DNA of 64,000 nucleotides from Dehalococcoidia bacterium (GCA_030649945.1 JAUSFE010000104.1:70004-134003); one strand, 5' to 3'; positions 1 to 7,922 are shown, counted from the first letter of the stretch. The notes: generated by a model not told the origin, from the sequence alone. Made by a program: numbers and translations.

Positions 1-1
1 C

Positions 2-577
2 GGCGTCAGCAAGGGCCCGCCCCTGAACAAGCTGGGACAGCGCGGCCTGAACCAGGGCGAAATCTTCCTGGACGACGTGCGCATCCCCCGGCACTACATG
101 CTGGTCACCTCTGAGGGTTACCCCTACGTGATCGACTCGGTCCTGGCCGGCGCCAACGCGGGGATGGGTTCGATCTTCACCGGCGTCGCCCGCGCGGCCT
201 TCGAGGAGGGGCTGAACTACAGCCGCCAGCGCGTGCAGGGTGGCAAGGTCATCTGCGAGCACCAGGCCGTGCAGCTGAAGCTGATGGATATGTTCATCAA
301 GGTGGAGGCGGCCCGCGCCATCTCCCGCGCAGCCATGGTCTACAACACCGTCACCAGCCCGCCGGCCACGCAGTACTCCATCGCCTCCAAGGTCTTCTGC
401 ACGCAGGCCGCCTTCGAGGTAGCCAGCGACGCCATCCAGCTCCACGGCGGCATCGGCCTGGCCAAGGGCGTGCTCGTGGAGAAGCTCTTCCGCGACGCCC
501 GGGCCTCCATGATCGAGGACGGCACGAACGAAGTGCTCTCGCTGGCCGGGGCCCGCCGCGTTATCGATTCGTATTAG
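2..577 (+). CDS. acyl-CoA dehydrogenase, C-terminal part (5' end outside window)
   Basis: The reading frame is open from the window edge, so only about 191 C-terminal residues are present. The fold is the helical C-terminal half of an acyl-CoA dehydrogenase, a flavoenzyme that introduces the alpha-beta double bond in acyl-CoA beta-oxidation. Visible marks are the LDDVRIP strand, the helix with GMGSIFTGVARAAFEEGLNY, the QLHGGIG motif that contacts FAD, and the terminal EDGTNEV motif. The specific substrate cannot be read from this fragment. The TAG stop lies inside the TTAG duplication left by a mobile element that begins immediately downstream, so the native 3' end appears preserved. Family assignment is firm; acyl-chain specificity is not. 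Confidence 0.93.
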   Translation, partial: GVSKGPPLNKLGQRGLNQGEIFLDDVRIPRHYMLVTSEGYPYVIDSVLAGANAGMGSIFTGVARAAFEEGLNYSRQRVQGGKVICEHQAVQLKLMDMFIKVEAARAISRAAMVYNTVTSPPATQYSIASKVFCTQAAFEVASDAIQLHGGIGLAKGVLVEKLFRDARASMIEDGTNEVLSLAGARRVIDSY

Positions 578-713
578 CAGGGTGCTGAAAAACGAGTCCT
601 AGTGCCACCCCCCACCCCGCCCACGAAAAAATTGAATCTGGGGGACACCCCCAGACCCCCGTCAAAGGGGCTTTGCCCCTCTGTACTCCCCTTTTTTTTC
701 AGCACTCTGTTAG
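574..713. mobile_element. MITE-like element with TTAG target duplication
   Basis: A 132-bp element at 578-709 is flanked by direct repeats TTAG at 574-577 and 710-713. Its ends are inverted repeats: CAGGGTGCTGAAAAA at 578-592 and the complement of CAGAGTGCTGAAAAA at 695-709, one mismatch in 15. It has no coding capacity. Its core (634-691) matches 44101-44158 with about 4 differences in 58. A 4-bp YTAG duplication is characteristic of IS701-family transposition (established knowledge), so this is probably a non-autonomous derivative. The left duplication contains the stop codon of the acyl-CoA dehydrogenase. Confidence 0.75.
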
Positions 714-782
714 ATGCTTATGCCCACGGGGTGGCACCCTGAACGATGAAGATGGGTGTGCGCATGATTGTCCCCGAGACAG

Positions 783-873
783 CGGGGGTACAGGGGGCAG
801 CCGGCCCCCTGACGGGAGGCCTGGGGGGTGTCCCCCCATTCTCAAACATTTCGAGGGCGGGTGGGCGGGAACG
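783..873 (-). repeat. inverted, diverged copy of the MITE core
   Basis: Reading the minus strand here recovers a diverged version of the 634-691 core, with the CTGGGGGACACCCCC-type hairpin represented by the complement of CCTGGGGGGTGTCCCCCC. No clear terminal repeats or target duplication are visible, so it is an older or partial copy. The rest of 714-1008 holds no gene. A Shine-Dalgarno-like GCGAGGAG at 993-1000 belongs to the YHS gene. Confidence 0.55.
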
Positions 874-1008
874 GAACCACGGTACGCTATTTGCAAGGCA
901 GGCAAGTGGGGAATCTCCCTACAGGAAAGCCCCCATCTACCCGACTGACACCGCGCCGCCGGGCGCTTAACGTCGTGAGTGATATGATTATGAGCGAGGA
1001 GTTGGCTG

Positions 1009-1203
1009 ATGTTTACCTCTAGCATTAACTTCGAGGCCCTCCAGGGTCTCGTGACGGGCAAAGACCCGGTCTGCGGCATGGATGTGGACGCCACCAAGGC
1101 GGCCGCCGTCTCCAGCCACCTGGGCCAGACCTACTACTTCTGCGCGGCGGCCTGCAAGCAGGCCTTCGACGCCGAACCCGCCAAGTATCTCCCCAAGAAC
1201 TAA
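1009..1203 (+). CDS. small YHS-domain protein
   Basis: A 64-residue protein made almost entirely of one YHS/TRASH-type domain. Residues 22-29 read KDPVCGMD, followed by a tyrosine-rich YYFCAAACKQAF segment, so three cysteines (the CGM cysteine and CAAAC) can form a metal site. YHS domains occur as free-standing proteins or fused to copper ATPases and bind soft metals (family knowledge). The start is the ATG preceded by GAGGAG eight bases upstream. It stands alone between a repeat-filled gap and an aminotransferase. No metal transporter is adjacent, so the metal and partner are unknown. Confidence 0.85.
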   Translation: MFTSSINFEALQGLVTGKDPVCGMDVDATKAAAVSSHLGQTYYFCAAACKQAFDAEPAKYLPKN

Positions 1204-1280
1204 CCCTCAGGCCTGCTGTATACTGGCTGCGCCCAGGCTATCTCATACTGCCCGCCACAGGCGCTAGACGGAGGCTTCTT

Positions 1281-2531
1281 ATGACCCGCAGGCCATCGCA
1301 GGAAGAACTGCTGGACGACTTCGCCGCTCACGTCTCACCCCAGAAGGTGGCCGGCTACCGGCTCATTGGCTGGGACTTCATACCGGGGCGGCGCGAGGGC
1401 GTGCGGGTCTGGGACTGGGAGGACAAGCGCTCCTGGATAGACTGCCGTACCGCCGGCGGCGTCTTCAACCTGGGCCATCGCCCGCCCGCCATCATCGAGG
1501 CGCTGAAGCGCGGCCTCGAGGAGGCGGACATGGGCGACCACATGCTGGCCAGCGGCTACCGCGCCCGCCTGGCGAAGCGGCTGGCGGAGCTGACCCCCGG
1601 CGACCTCCAGTACACGACGTTCGGCGCCAGCGGCGGCGAGGCGATAGACTTCGCCATCAAGCTGGCCCGCGGCTATACTGGCCGCTCCGGCGTCGTCTCC
1701 GCCGTCAAGGGCTACCACGGCCACACGGGCCTGGCCCTGGCCGCCACCGATGAGTACGGCGAGCGCTGGGGCCCCCTGGCGCCCGGCTTCCGCCGCGTCC
1801 CCTTCGGCGACTTCGCCGCCCTCTCTGCGGCGGTGGACGACAATACCGCCGCCGTGATCATGGAAACGATCCCGGCTACGGCGGGCTTCACCATCCCGCC
1901 GGACGACTGGTACCCGCGCATCCGCAAGCTCTGCGACGAGCGCGGCGTGATCATGATCCTGGACGAGGTGCAGGCCGGCCTGGGCCGCACCGGCCGCCTG
2001 TGGGCCTACGAGGAGTGGGGCGTTGTGCCGGACATCATGGTCCTCGGCAAGGGCATGAGCGCCGCCACTTACCCGCTCTCCTCCGCCACCTACCGCCGCC
2101 CGCTGCAGTCCTTCTTCGACGCCGACGCCTTCGCGCACCTGTCCAGCGCCGGCGGGTCCGACCTGGCCTGCATCACCGGCCTCGCCATGCTCGATATCAT
2201 CAGCCGGCCGCCGTTCCTCCAGCACGTCCGCGAGATGGGCGACCGCTTCGCAGCGGGCTTCGCCGGCCTCCGTGAGAAGCACCCGGCCATCCTCAAAGGC
2301 TGGAACCAGCGGGGGCTCATGATCGGCCTCATCTTCGCCAACGCAGACTGCGGCCCCCGCCTGAGCCGGGCGCTGGCCAAGCGCGGCGTGATTGCGGTCT
2401 TCTCCGGCTTCAACCGTCACATTCTCCAGCTCATGCCGCCGCTGATTATTCAGCCGGAAGAGGTGGACGAGGTCCTGGACGCCCTGGACGGCGCCATCGC
2501 CGAAGTGGGGCAGGACCTCAGCCTGACGTAG
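1281..2531 (+). CDS. class III aminotransferase (PLP-dependent)
   Basis: A 416-residue class III (acetylornithine/glutamate-semialdehyde type) aminotransferase. Visible features are the phosphate-binding FGASGGEA near residue 113, YHGHTG near 150, ILDEVQAGLGRTGRLW with the PLP-ring aspartate near 225, and LGKGMS near 257 where the lysine forms the Schiff base. The length is normal for the family. The next gene, a kinase-like APH protein, starts 2 bases after the stop, so the two are almost certainly cotranscribed. That pairing suggests a small-molecule amine or amino-alcohol pathway, but the amino donor and acceptor cannot be inferred. Start chosen at ATG with GGAGG upstream. Confidence 0.92.
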   Translation: MTRRPSQEELLDDFAAHVSPQKVAGYRLIGWDFIPGRREGVRVWDWEDKRSWIDCRTAGGVFNLGHRPPAIIEALKRGLEEADMGDHMLASGYRARLAKRLAELTPGDLQYTTFGASGGEAIDFAIKLARGYTGRSGVVSAVKGYHGHTGLALAATDEYGERWGPLAPGFRRVPFGDFAALSAAVDDNTAAVIMETIPATAGFTIPPDDWYPRIRKLCDERGVIMILDEVQAGLGRTGRLWAYEEWGVVPDIMVLGKGMSAATYPLSSATYRRPLQSFFDADAFAHLSSAGGSDLACITGLAMLDIISRPPFLQHVREMGDRFAAGFAGLREKHPAILKGWNQRGLMIGLIFANADCGPRLSRALAKRGVIAVFSGFNRHILQLMPPLIIQPEEVDEVLDALDGAIAEVGQDLSLT

Positions 2532-2533
2532 CG

Positions 2534-3445
2534 ATGTCTCGCGCCGAGGCGGCAAACATAGAGGACCAGATCGACCCGCGGCAGGCGCTTGCCGCCCTCG
2601 GCTACGCCGAGACGTCAGAACCGTTGCGCATCCGCGGTGGCTGGGACACACTGATCTGGCGCTTTCAGACGCCGGACGGACGCCGCCATGCCCTGCGCCT
2701 GTACTTCCTGCCCGGCCGCGAGGAGATGCTGTGGCGGGAGCGCCTGGCCCTACAGGCGTGCGCAGCGGCCGGCCTTCCCGCTCCGCGCGTAGAGGGCGCG
2801 GGCGTCTTCCAGGACCTGCCGGCGCTGGTTCTATCGTGGTGTCCCGGCGCGCCCATCCTCTCGTACGTAGAGAAGAAACCCTGGCTGCTGCTGCGGCTCT
2901 CGCGTCTCTTTGGCCAGATGCAGGCGCGCTTCCACGCAATCACGCCGCCCCCAGAGCTGGCCGCCGGCGCCCCCGGCGATTGGCTGGCCCGCACGACGCC
3001 AGAGTACGCTGAACTCGCCGGCCGCCTGTCCGGCCTGGGCGTACGCGCGGACGCCCTCATCCACCTGGACTACCACCCGCTCAACGTCATCAGCGATGGG
3101 TCAGGCGTGACCGGCGTGATCGACTGGTCAGGGGCGGCGGCCGGCGACCCGCGCGCAGACCTGGCCCGCACCTACGTCACCATGGAAGTGGCTCCCGTCC
3201 CCCCGGGGCCCTTGAGCGCGCTGCTCAACCTCATGCGCAGCGCGATGATGCGCTTCTGGCGTGCGGGCTATGAGCGGGAGGCGGGGCCCATGCCGGACCA
3301 CCGGCCGTTCCAGGCCTGGGCCGGTGCCACGATGCTTGACGAGATCGAGCGCGTCATCGACCGCCCCGGCGTGTGGGGCACGCGCGAGGACATCGAGAAG
3401 GTGCGCCGGATGATCCCGGTCTGGCAGCGCCGCGGCGCCCGCTGA
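2534..3445 (+). CDS. aminoglycoside phosphotransferase (APH)-family kinase
   Basis: A 303-residue protein with the APH/choline-kinase fold. The catalytic loop HLDYHPLNVI is near residue 176 and the metal-binding VIDWSGAAAGDPRADLA follows near 195, both matching the HxDxxxxN and DW patterns of the family. These kinases phosphorylate small hydroxylated substrates such as aminoglycosides, choline or homoserine. Sequence alone does not tell which. The gene begins 2 bases after the aminotransferase stop, so translational coupling is likely, and a housekeeping or catabolic kinase is more probable than drug resistance (inference). Confidence 0.86.
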   Translation: MSRAEAANIEDQIDPRQALAALGYAETSEPLRIRGGWDTLIWRFQTPDGRRHALRLYFLPGREEMLWRERLALQACAAAGLPAPRVEGAGVFQDLPALVLSWCPGAPILSYVEKKPWLLLRLSRLFGQMQARFHAITPPPELAAGAPGDWLARTTPEYAELAGRLSGLGVRADALIHLDYHPLNVISDGSGVTGVIDWSGAAAGDPRADLARTYVTMEVAPVPPGPLSALLNLMRSAMMRFWRAGYEREAGPMPDHRPFQAWAGATMLDEIERVIDRPGVWGTREDIEKVRRMIPVWQRRGAR

Positions 3446-3494
3446 GGCTCGGCACTATCTGCAAGAGGCGCAAGCTGGCAATATAGGGGGCGGA

Positions 3495-4547
3495 TTGAGC
3501 GACAATAGCCGTAGAGAGCTTCAAGGGCAACCCGTGTCCGGCCTGGACGAGATCTACGACGTGACGATCATCGGCGCCGGCCCAACGGGCCTCTTCGCGG
3601 CGTTCTATTGCGGTATGCGTGAGATGAAGACGAAGATCGTCGAAGCGCTGCCGGAGCCAGGCGGTCAGCTCGCCGTCCTCTACCCGGAGAAGTATATCTA
3701 TGACGCCCCCGGCCATCCGAAGGTGCTGGCCAAGGACCTGGTGGGCCTTCTCCTCCAGCAGACGCAGCTATTCCAGCCCACAATAGTCTTCGAGCAACGC
3801 ATCGACGTGCTCACCAGGACTGCGGTGGACGGCGAGGAGGTCTGGCGGCTGGGCACGGCCACCCGCGGGCACCGCAGCCGCACCGTGATCATCACCAGCG
3901 GCATCGGCGCGTTCGTCCCCAATAAGCTGGACCGTCCCGGCGTGGCCGACTACGAAGGCAACGGCGTCTACTACTTCATAAAGGACAAGCGCCCCTTCCG
4001 CGGCAAGCGCATCCTCATCGTCGGCGGCGGCGATACCGCCGTGGACTGGGCGCTGAACCTGAAGGACTGGGCCGCTCACATCACCCTCATCCACCGCCGC
4101 GAGGAGTTCCGCGCCCACGAGGGCAGCCTGGCGGCGCTGCGCGCGACCGATATCCCGATCATGACCCACTGGGAGCTCAAGCGGGTGGACGGCGACAAGA
4201 CCGTGCGCAGCGCCACCATCTTCGAAAACCGCATCGGCGAGGAGCGCACGCTGCCGGTGGACATCGTCCTCATGAACATCGGCTTCAAGGCAGCGCTCGG
4301 GCCCATCACCTCCTGGGGGCTGGAGATGGCCGATAACCGCCACATCCGGACCAACGGCCTGATGGAGACGAACCTGCCGGGCGTCTTCGCCGCGGGCGAC
4401 ATCGCCGCCATCGATGGTTCGTCGCCCATGAACCTAATCGCCACCGGCTTCGGCCAGGCGGCCATCGCCGCCAACGCCGCCAAGACCAAGCTGGACCCCA
4501 AGTCCCGCCTCTTCCCGGGCCACTCCAGCGAGATGCGCCTCGGCTGA
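3495..4547 (+). CDS. ferredoxin--NADP reductase, thioredoxin-reductase-like type
   Basis: A 350-residue FAD/NAD(P) oxidoreductase. The FAD Rossmann motif IIGAGPTG is near residue 27, the signature PEPGGQLAVLYPEKYIYD near 53, the NAD(P) motif VGGGDTAVDWAL near 176, and the closing FAD segment FAAGDIAAIDG near 298. There is no CxxC redox disulfide, which separates it from thioredoxin reductase and matches the YumC-type ferredoxin-NADP reductase that shuttles electrons between ferredoxin and NADP(H). The start is a TTG preceded by AGGGGGCGG. It converges on panC with only 9 bases between the two stop codons. Confidence 0.9.
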   Translation: MSDNSRRELQGQPVSGLDEIYDVTIIGAGPTGLFAAFYCGMREMKTKIVEALPEPGGQLAVLYPEKYIYDAPGHPKVLAKDLVGLLLQQTQLFQPTIVFEQRIDVLTRTAVDGEEVWRLGTATRGHRSRTVIITSGIGAFVPNKLDRPGVADYEGNGVYYFIKDKRPFRGKRILIVGGGDTAVDWALNLKDWAAHITLIHRREEFRAHEGSLAALRATDIPIMTHWELKRVDGDKTVRSATIFENRIGEERTLPVDIVLMNIGFKAALGPITSWGLEMADNRHIRTNGLMETNLPGVFAAGDIAAIDGSSPMNLIATGFGQAAIAANAAKTKLDPKSRLFPGHSSEMRLG

Positions 4548-4556
4548 GCCGGCCGC

Positions 4557-5396
4557 TCAAGGGGCCAGCAGCGCGTTATCGATCAGCCGCGTGCGGCCGG
4601 CCCGGGCCGCCACCAGCAGGCGCGCCGGCCGCTCCACCTGCTCCAGCTCCTCAAACGTCTCGCCGTCCGAGACACTGACGTATTCCAGCCTGACGCCGGG
4701 CTCGCGCGCTATCTCGTCGCGCGCGGCACGCCTCAGAGTCTCCGCGTCCGTCACCCCGTTGCCTAGCAGGCGCTCCGCGGCACGCAGCGAGCGTGACAGC
4801 GCCAGCGCCGCCCGCCGTTCCTCCGCTGACAGGTACGCGTTGCGGCTGGACATCGCCAGCCCGTCCGGCTCCCGCACCGTGGGCACGGACAGGATCTCGA
4901 CGGGCAGGTGCAGCTCCCGCACGAGGCGCCGGATCACCTGCAGCTGCTGCGCGTCCTTCTCCCCGAAATAAGCGCGGTGCGGCTGGACGATGCGGAAGAG
5001 GCGCGCCACCACGGTAGCGACGCCCCGGAAGTGCCCGGGCCGGGCCGCCCCCTCCAGCCGCTCCGTGAGGGGCCCGCGCAGCTCCACCCACTCGTCGAAG
5101 CCGGGCGGGTACATCTCTTCCACGGTGGGCATGAACACCGCGTCCACGCGCTCCGCCGCCAGCAGGCGCAGGTCGCGCTCGGGGTCCCGCGGGTAGCGCT
5201 CGAAGTCCTCCTGCGGCCCGAACTGGGTGGGGTTCACGAAGATGCTGACGACGACGTGCTCGTTCTCCGCCCGCGCCCGGCGCACCAGCGCGAGGTGCCC
5301 TTCGTGCAGGCAGCCCATGGTGGGGACGAGAGCGACGCTTCCCGGCGTGGCGGCACGGGCAGACTGCATCGCGGCTACGGTGCTGAGGACCTCCAT
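4557..5396 (-). CDS. panC: pantothenate synthetase (pantoate--beta-alanine ligase)
   Basis: A 279-residue enzyme that condenses pantoate and beta-alanine with ATP, the last step of pantothenate synthesis. The nucleotide-binding PTMGCLHEGHL is at about residues 25-35, with further motifs VNPTQFGPQEDF, FGEKDAQQLQVI and the KMSKS-like MSSRN. All are intact and the length is typical. The start is ATG at 5396; a longer in-frame extension upstream lacks family similarity. It is the last gene of the panD-SDR-panB-panC cluster, separated from panB by 210 bases that hold a hairpin. Confidence 0.95.
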   Translation of the reverse strand: MEVLSTVAAMQSARAATPGSVALVPTMGCLHEGHLALVRRARAENEHVVVSIFVNPTQFGPQEDFERYPRDPERDLRLLAAERVDAVFMPTVEEMYPPGFDEWVELRGPLTERLEGAARPGHFRGVATVVARLFRIVQPHRAYFGEKDAQQLQVIRRLVRELHLPVEILSVPTVREPDGLAMSSRNAYLSAEERRAALALSRSLRAAERLLGNGVTDAETLRRAARDEIAREPGVRLEYVSVSDGETFEELEQVERPARLLVAARAGRTRLIDNALLAP

Positions 5397-5518
5397 CAGG
5401 CACCAGTATACGGAGACGTGATCTCCGCCGTCCCGCGCCACCCGCAAGCCGCGCCCTGAGCCCGGCCGCACAGGCTGAAGGCCTGTTCTGCGGGGACTCG
5501 TGCCGCCCCAGAAATCCG

Positions 5519-5555
5519 CATCGCCCCGCTACTAGGGGGCGAGTGCGGGGCGATG
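5519..5555 (-). other. 11-bp-stem hairpin between panB and panC
   Basis: CATCGCCCCGC at 5519-5529 pairs perfectly with GCGGGGCGATG at 5545-5555. There is no T-run on either side, so it is not a classical intrinsic terminator. It may be an intercistronic RNA stabiliser or another palindromic repeat; a smaller palindrome (ACAGGC/GCCTGT) lies at 5470-5486. Confidence 0.5.
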
Positions 5556-5606
5556 CCGGATGGGAGTTGGCAGCTTTCGGGCGCCGGGGCGCGCCCGCCT
5601 GACTAC

Positions 5607-6449
5607 TCAGGCCAGGTGCGTCACATCTGAGAATACGGTCTCCGACATGATGAAGGATTCCTTATCCGTCGGAAAGCGGCCCTCCTGCACGTCAAAGGCG
5701 TAGTTGCGCACCGCGTTGATGATCGTCTCGCCCACCTCCGCGTAGCGCCTGGCGTGCCTGGGCGTGAAGTCCGTAAACAGGCCCAGCAGGTCGTGGAAAA
5801 CCTGCACCTGCCCGTCGCAGCCCGGCCCCGCGCCGATGCCGATGGTCGGGATGCTGAGCTTGCCGGTAATAGTCTCCGCCACCTGCGCCGGGATCGTCTC
5901 CAGGACGATGGCGTAGGCGCCGGCCTCCTGCAGGGCCATGGCGTCGCTCAGCAGGCGCACGGCGGCAGCGGGGGTCTTCCCCTGCACCTTGTACCCGCCG
6001 AACTGGTTCACGGACTGCGGCGTCAGGCCCACGTGGCCCATCACCGGGATACCGGCCTCCACCATCATCCGCACAGTCTCCGCCACGCGCGCGCCGCCCT
6101 CCAGCTTCACGGACTGCGCGCCGCCCTCCTTCAGCAGCCGGCCGGCGTTGCGCAGGGCGTCCGCAGGGCTGGCCTGATAGCTCATGAACGGCATGTCCGC
6201 CACCACGTGCGCCCGCTTCGTCGCGCGCACCACCGCCTTCACGTGGTGCAGCATCTCGTCCATCGTCACCGGCACCGTCGAGTCGTACCCGAGCACGACC
6301 ATGCCCAGGCTATCGCCGACGAGGATGATGGGGACGCCGGCCTCCTCGACGAGCCGCGCCGAGGGGTAGTCGTAGGCGGTGAGCATGGCGATCTTCTCGC
6401 CGCGCTTCTTCATCGCCTTCAGGTCCGTGACTGATGTGCGCTTGTCCAT
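5607..6449 (-). CDS. panB: 3-methyl-2-oxobutanoate hydroxymethyltransferase
   Basis: A 280-residue ketopantoate hydroxymethyltransferase that transfers a one-carbon unit from methylenetetrahydrofolate to alpha-ketoisovalerate. Visible family marks are MLTAYDYPSARLVEEAG, the metal-binding VGDSLGMVVLGYDST, DMPFMSYQ, VKLEGG, GHVGLTPQS and the acidic IGIGAGPGCDGQVQV. All are complete. It sits third in the minus-strand pan cluster, 72 bases downstream of the SDR gene; that gap is filled by a heptanucleotide tandem repeat. Confidence 0.96.
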   Translation of the reverse strand: MDKRTSVTDLKAMKKRGEKIAMLTAYDYPSARLVEEAGVPIILVGDSLGMVVLGYDSTVPVTMDEMLHHVKAVVRATKRAHVVADMPFMSYQASPADALRNAGRLLKEGGAQSVKLEGGARVAETVRMMVEAGIPVMGHVGLTPQSVNQFGGYKVQGKTPAAAVRLLSDAMALQEAGAYAIVLETIPAQVAETITGKLSIPTIGIGAGPGCDGQVQVFHDLLGLFTDFTPRHARRYAEVGETIINAVRNYAFDVQEGRFPTDKESFIMSETVFSDVTHLA

Positions 6450-6470
6450 CTCTCACCTCTTGATGAACAT

Positions 6471-6518
6471 GTTCCCAGTTCCTAGTTCCTAGTTCCTAGT
6501 TCCTGGTTCCCAGTTCCT
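6471..6518. repeat. heptanucleotide tandem repeat (AGTTCCT)n
   Basis: About six copies of the 7-mer AGTTCCT/AGTTCCC occupy most of the gap between the SDR gene and panB. The same 7-mer context (GGTTCCTAGTTCC) is the apparent insertion target of the MITE at 44018-44250. Confidence 0.85.
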
Positions 6519-6521
6519 TCC

Positions 6522-7358
6522 CTACCACGTCAACCCCAGCTGCGCCCGCATGGCGGACTCGAACTGCTCGTCGGTCATCTGCTTGCGCACATTCAGCACC
6601 AGGTTGGCGTCCTGGCCTACGGGGTAGCGCAGCCTGTCGCCCTTCTCGATCGCCTCCAGGATCACCGCCGCCACGGCCTCCGGCTGCGCCCGCTCGCCGC
6701 CCGGGTTCAAGCGCTCGGCCGAGGCCTCCCACTGCGTCACCATCTCGGCGTAGGGCGAGGACTTGTCGCCGGTGGCGGCGCCAACGACGCGGCGGTTCTG
6801 CGCGAACGGCGTCTCCACGCCGCCCGGCTCGACCAGGTGGACGCGTATCCCGAAGTGCCCCACCTCATAGTGCAGCGATTCGCTCAGCGCCTCCAGCGCG
6901 TACTTCGACGCCGAGTAGAGCCCGTTGAGCGGCGCTGCCACGCGGCCTGCCAGCGACGAGACGTTGACGATGATCCCGCGCCCCCGTTTGCGCATGCCGG
7001 GCAGCACCGAGGTCATCAACCGGAAGGGGCCGTAGACGTTCGTCTCGAACTGGTCCTGCAGGTCCGCGACGCTCATCTCCTCCAGCGGGCCCCAGACCTC
7101 GAAGCCGGCGTTGTTGATCAGGATGTCTATCTCGCCCGCCTGCCGCACGGCCGCCTGCACGGACGCCTCGTCGCGCACGTCCAGCGGCAGCACCTGCAGG
7201 TCCCAGCCCTTCGCCTTCGCGGCGTCCGCCAGGTTGCGCCCCTTGTCCGGGCTGCGCATTGTCGCCAGCACCCGGTAGCCATTGCCGGCCAGCAGCTCGG
7301 CGGTCGCCCGGCCGATGCCCGTGGACGTGCCCGTGATCAGCGCGCTCTGCTTCGCCAT
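6522..7358 (-). CDS. short-chain dehydrogenase/reductase in the pan operon
   Basis: A 278-residue classical SDR. The cofactor motif TGTSTGIGRA is at residues 9-18, followed by the NNAG motif near 82, the catalytic serine in NVSSLAG near 133 and the YSASK tyrosine-lysine pair near 151. An arginine after the second beta strand (TMRS) suggests NADP(H) preference. It starts 9 bases after the panD stop and precedes panB, so it is cotranscribed with pantothenate genes. No canonical ketopantoate reductase (panE, 6PGDH fold) is in the window. The SDR might fill that NADPH-dependent step, or may only be a passenger; that is inference. Confidence 0.9.
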   Translation of the reverse strand: MAKQSALITGTSTGIGRATAELLAGNGYRVLATMRSPDKGRNLADAAKAKGWDLQVLPLDVRDEASVQAAVRQAGEIDILINNAGFEVWGPLEEMSVADLQDQFETNVYGPFRLMTSVLPGMRKRGRGIIVNVSSLAGRVAAPLNGLYSASKYALEALSESLHYEVGHFGIRVHLVEPGGVETPFAQNRRVVGAATGDKSSPYAEMVTQWEASAERLNPGGERAQPEAVAAVILEAIEKGDRLRYPVGQDANLVLNVRKQMTDEQFESAMRAQLGLTW

Positions 7359-7367
7359 TGCTCCTCC

Positions 7368-7736
7368 TTACAGGGCCACTTCCTGAGCGACCCTGACGAT
7401 CTGGTTGTCGCCGTCTACGTATACGAGGCTGGGCCTATGGGATGCCAGATCGGCGTCCGCCACGCCCCGGTAGCTGATGATGATTACCGTGTCGCCCTCG
7501 GACACCAGACGGGCGGCCGCGCCGTTGATCACCACCTGCCCGGTGCCGCGCGTGCCCTCGATGGCGTACGTCACCAGGCGCGAGCCGTTGTTCACGTCCA
7601 GCACGTGGACCTGCTCGTAAGCCAGGATGCCGGCCGCCTCCATCAGCGCCGGGTCCAGGGTGATGGACCCTTCGTAGTTGATGTCGGCCCCGGTCACCGT
7701 GGCCCGGTGTATCTTGCTCTTGAGCATCGTCCGCAT
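7368..7736 (-). CDS. panD: aspartate 1-decarboxylase precursor
   Basis: A 122-residue pyruvoyl enzyme that makes beta-alanine from aspartate. The self-cleavage site YEGSITLDP places the Gly-Ser bond at residues 23-24; the N-terminal MLKSKIHRATVTGADINY and the NGSRLVTYAIEG region are typical. The start is ATG at 7736, preceded by AGGGGAG five bases upstream; the in-frame extension further up overlaps leader RNA structure. It is the first gene of the pan cluster, behind a promoter at 7923-7950. Confidence 0.96.
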   Translation of the reverse strand: MRTMLKSKIHRATVTGADINYEGSITLDPALMEAAGILAYEQVHVLDVNNGSRLVTYAIEGTRGTGQVVINGAAARLVSEGDTVIIISYRGVADADLASHRPSLVYVDGDNQIVRVAQEVAL

Positions 7737-7916
7737 TGGCGCTCCCCTGGCCTTCCCGCCGGTCCCGGGCCCCGGGGCATCAAAAAAACCCCGCCGGCGA
7801 ACCGAAAGGGCAGAAAGCGGCATCCGCTTCTATGCTCCGTCTCGGTCGGCGGCCCCGATCCAAGCGGGTATGGCGCGATTATTCGGCTCACCGTCCGCCT
7901 CAGGCGGATCGGTGGC
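7737..7916 (-). promoter_or_regulatory. pan operon leader with terminator-like hairpin (candidate attenuator/riboswitch)
   Basis: If transcription starts about 7 bases after the -10 box, the mRNA has a leader of roughly 180 nt before panD. It contains a hairpin with arms CCGCC/GGCGG around 7895-7907 and a second, AAGCGG-ATG-CCGCTT. Finally, at 7782-7810, there is a CGG-TTCG-CCG hairpin flanked by CCC/GGGG and followed by seven Ts. That last element looks like an intrinsic terminator placed about 45 nt before the start codon, as in attenuators and riboswitch expression platforms. Leader RNAs of the published pan motif occur upstream of pantothenate genes, but I cannot confirm a match by eye. 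Confidence 0.5.
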
Positions 7917-7922
7917 AAGTTC

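Noticed and set aside
673..1097. Short frames between the acyl-CoA dehydrogenase and YHS genes
   Set aside because: They lie within MITE and MITE-core sequence and have no ribosome-binding sites or conserved features.
1335..2939. A 534-codon minus-strand frame opposite the aminotransferase and kinase genes
   Set aside because: Runs across two real plus-strand genes and their junction; low-complexity composition.
2534..3445. Aminoglycoside resistance gene
   Set aside because: The APH fold is shared by many metabolic kinases, and coupling to an aminotransferase argues for metabolism; no resistance claim is made.
5519..5555. Intrinsic terminator between panB and panC
   Set aside because: The stem is strong but no T-run follows on either strand, so it is listed only as a hairpin.
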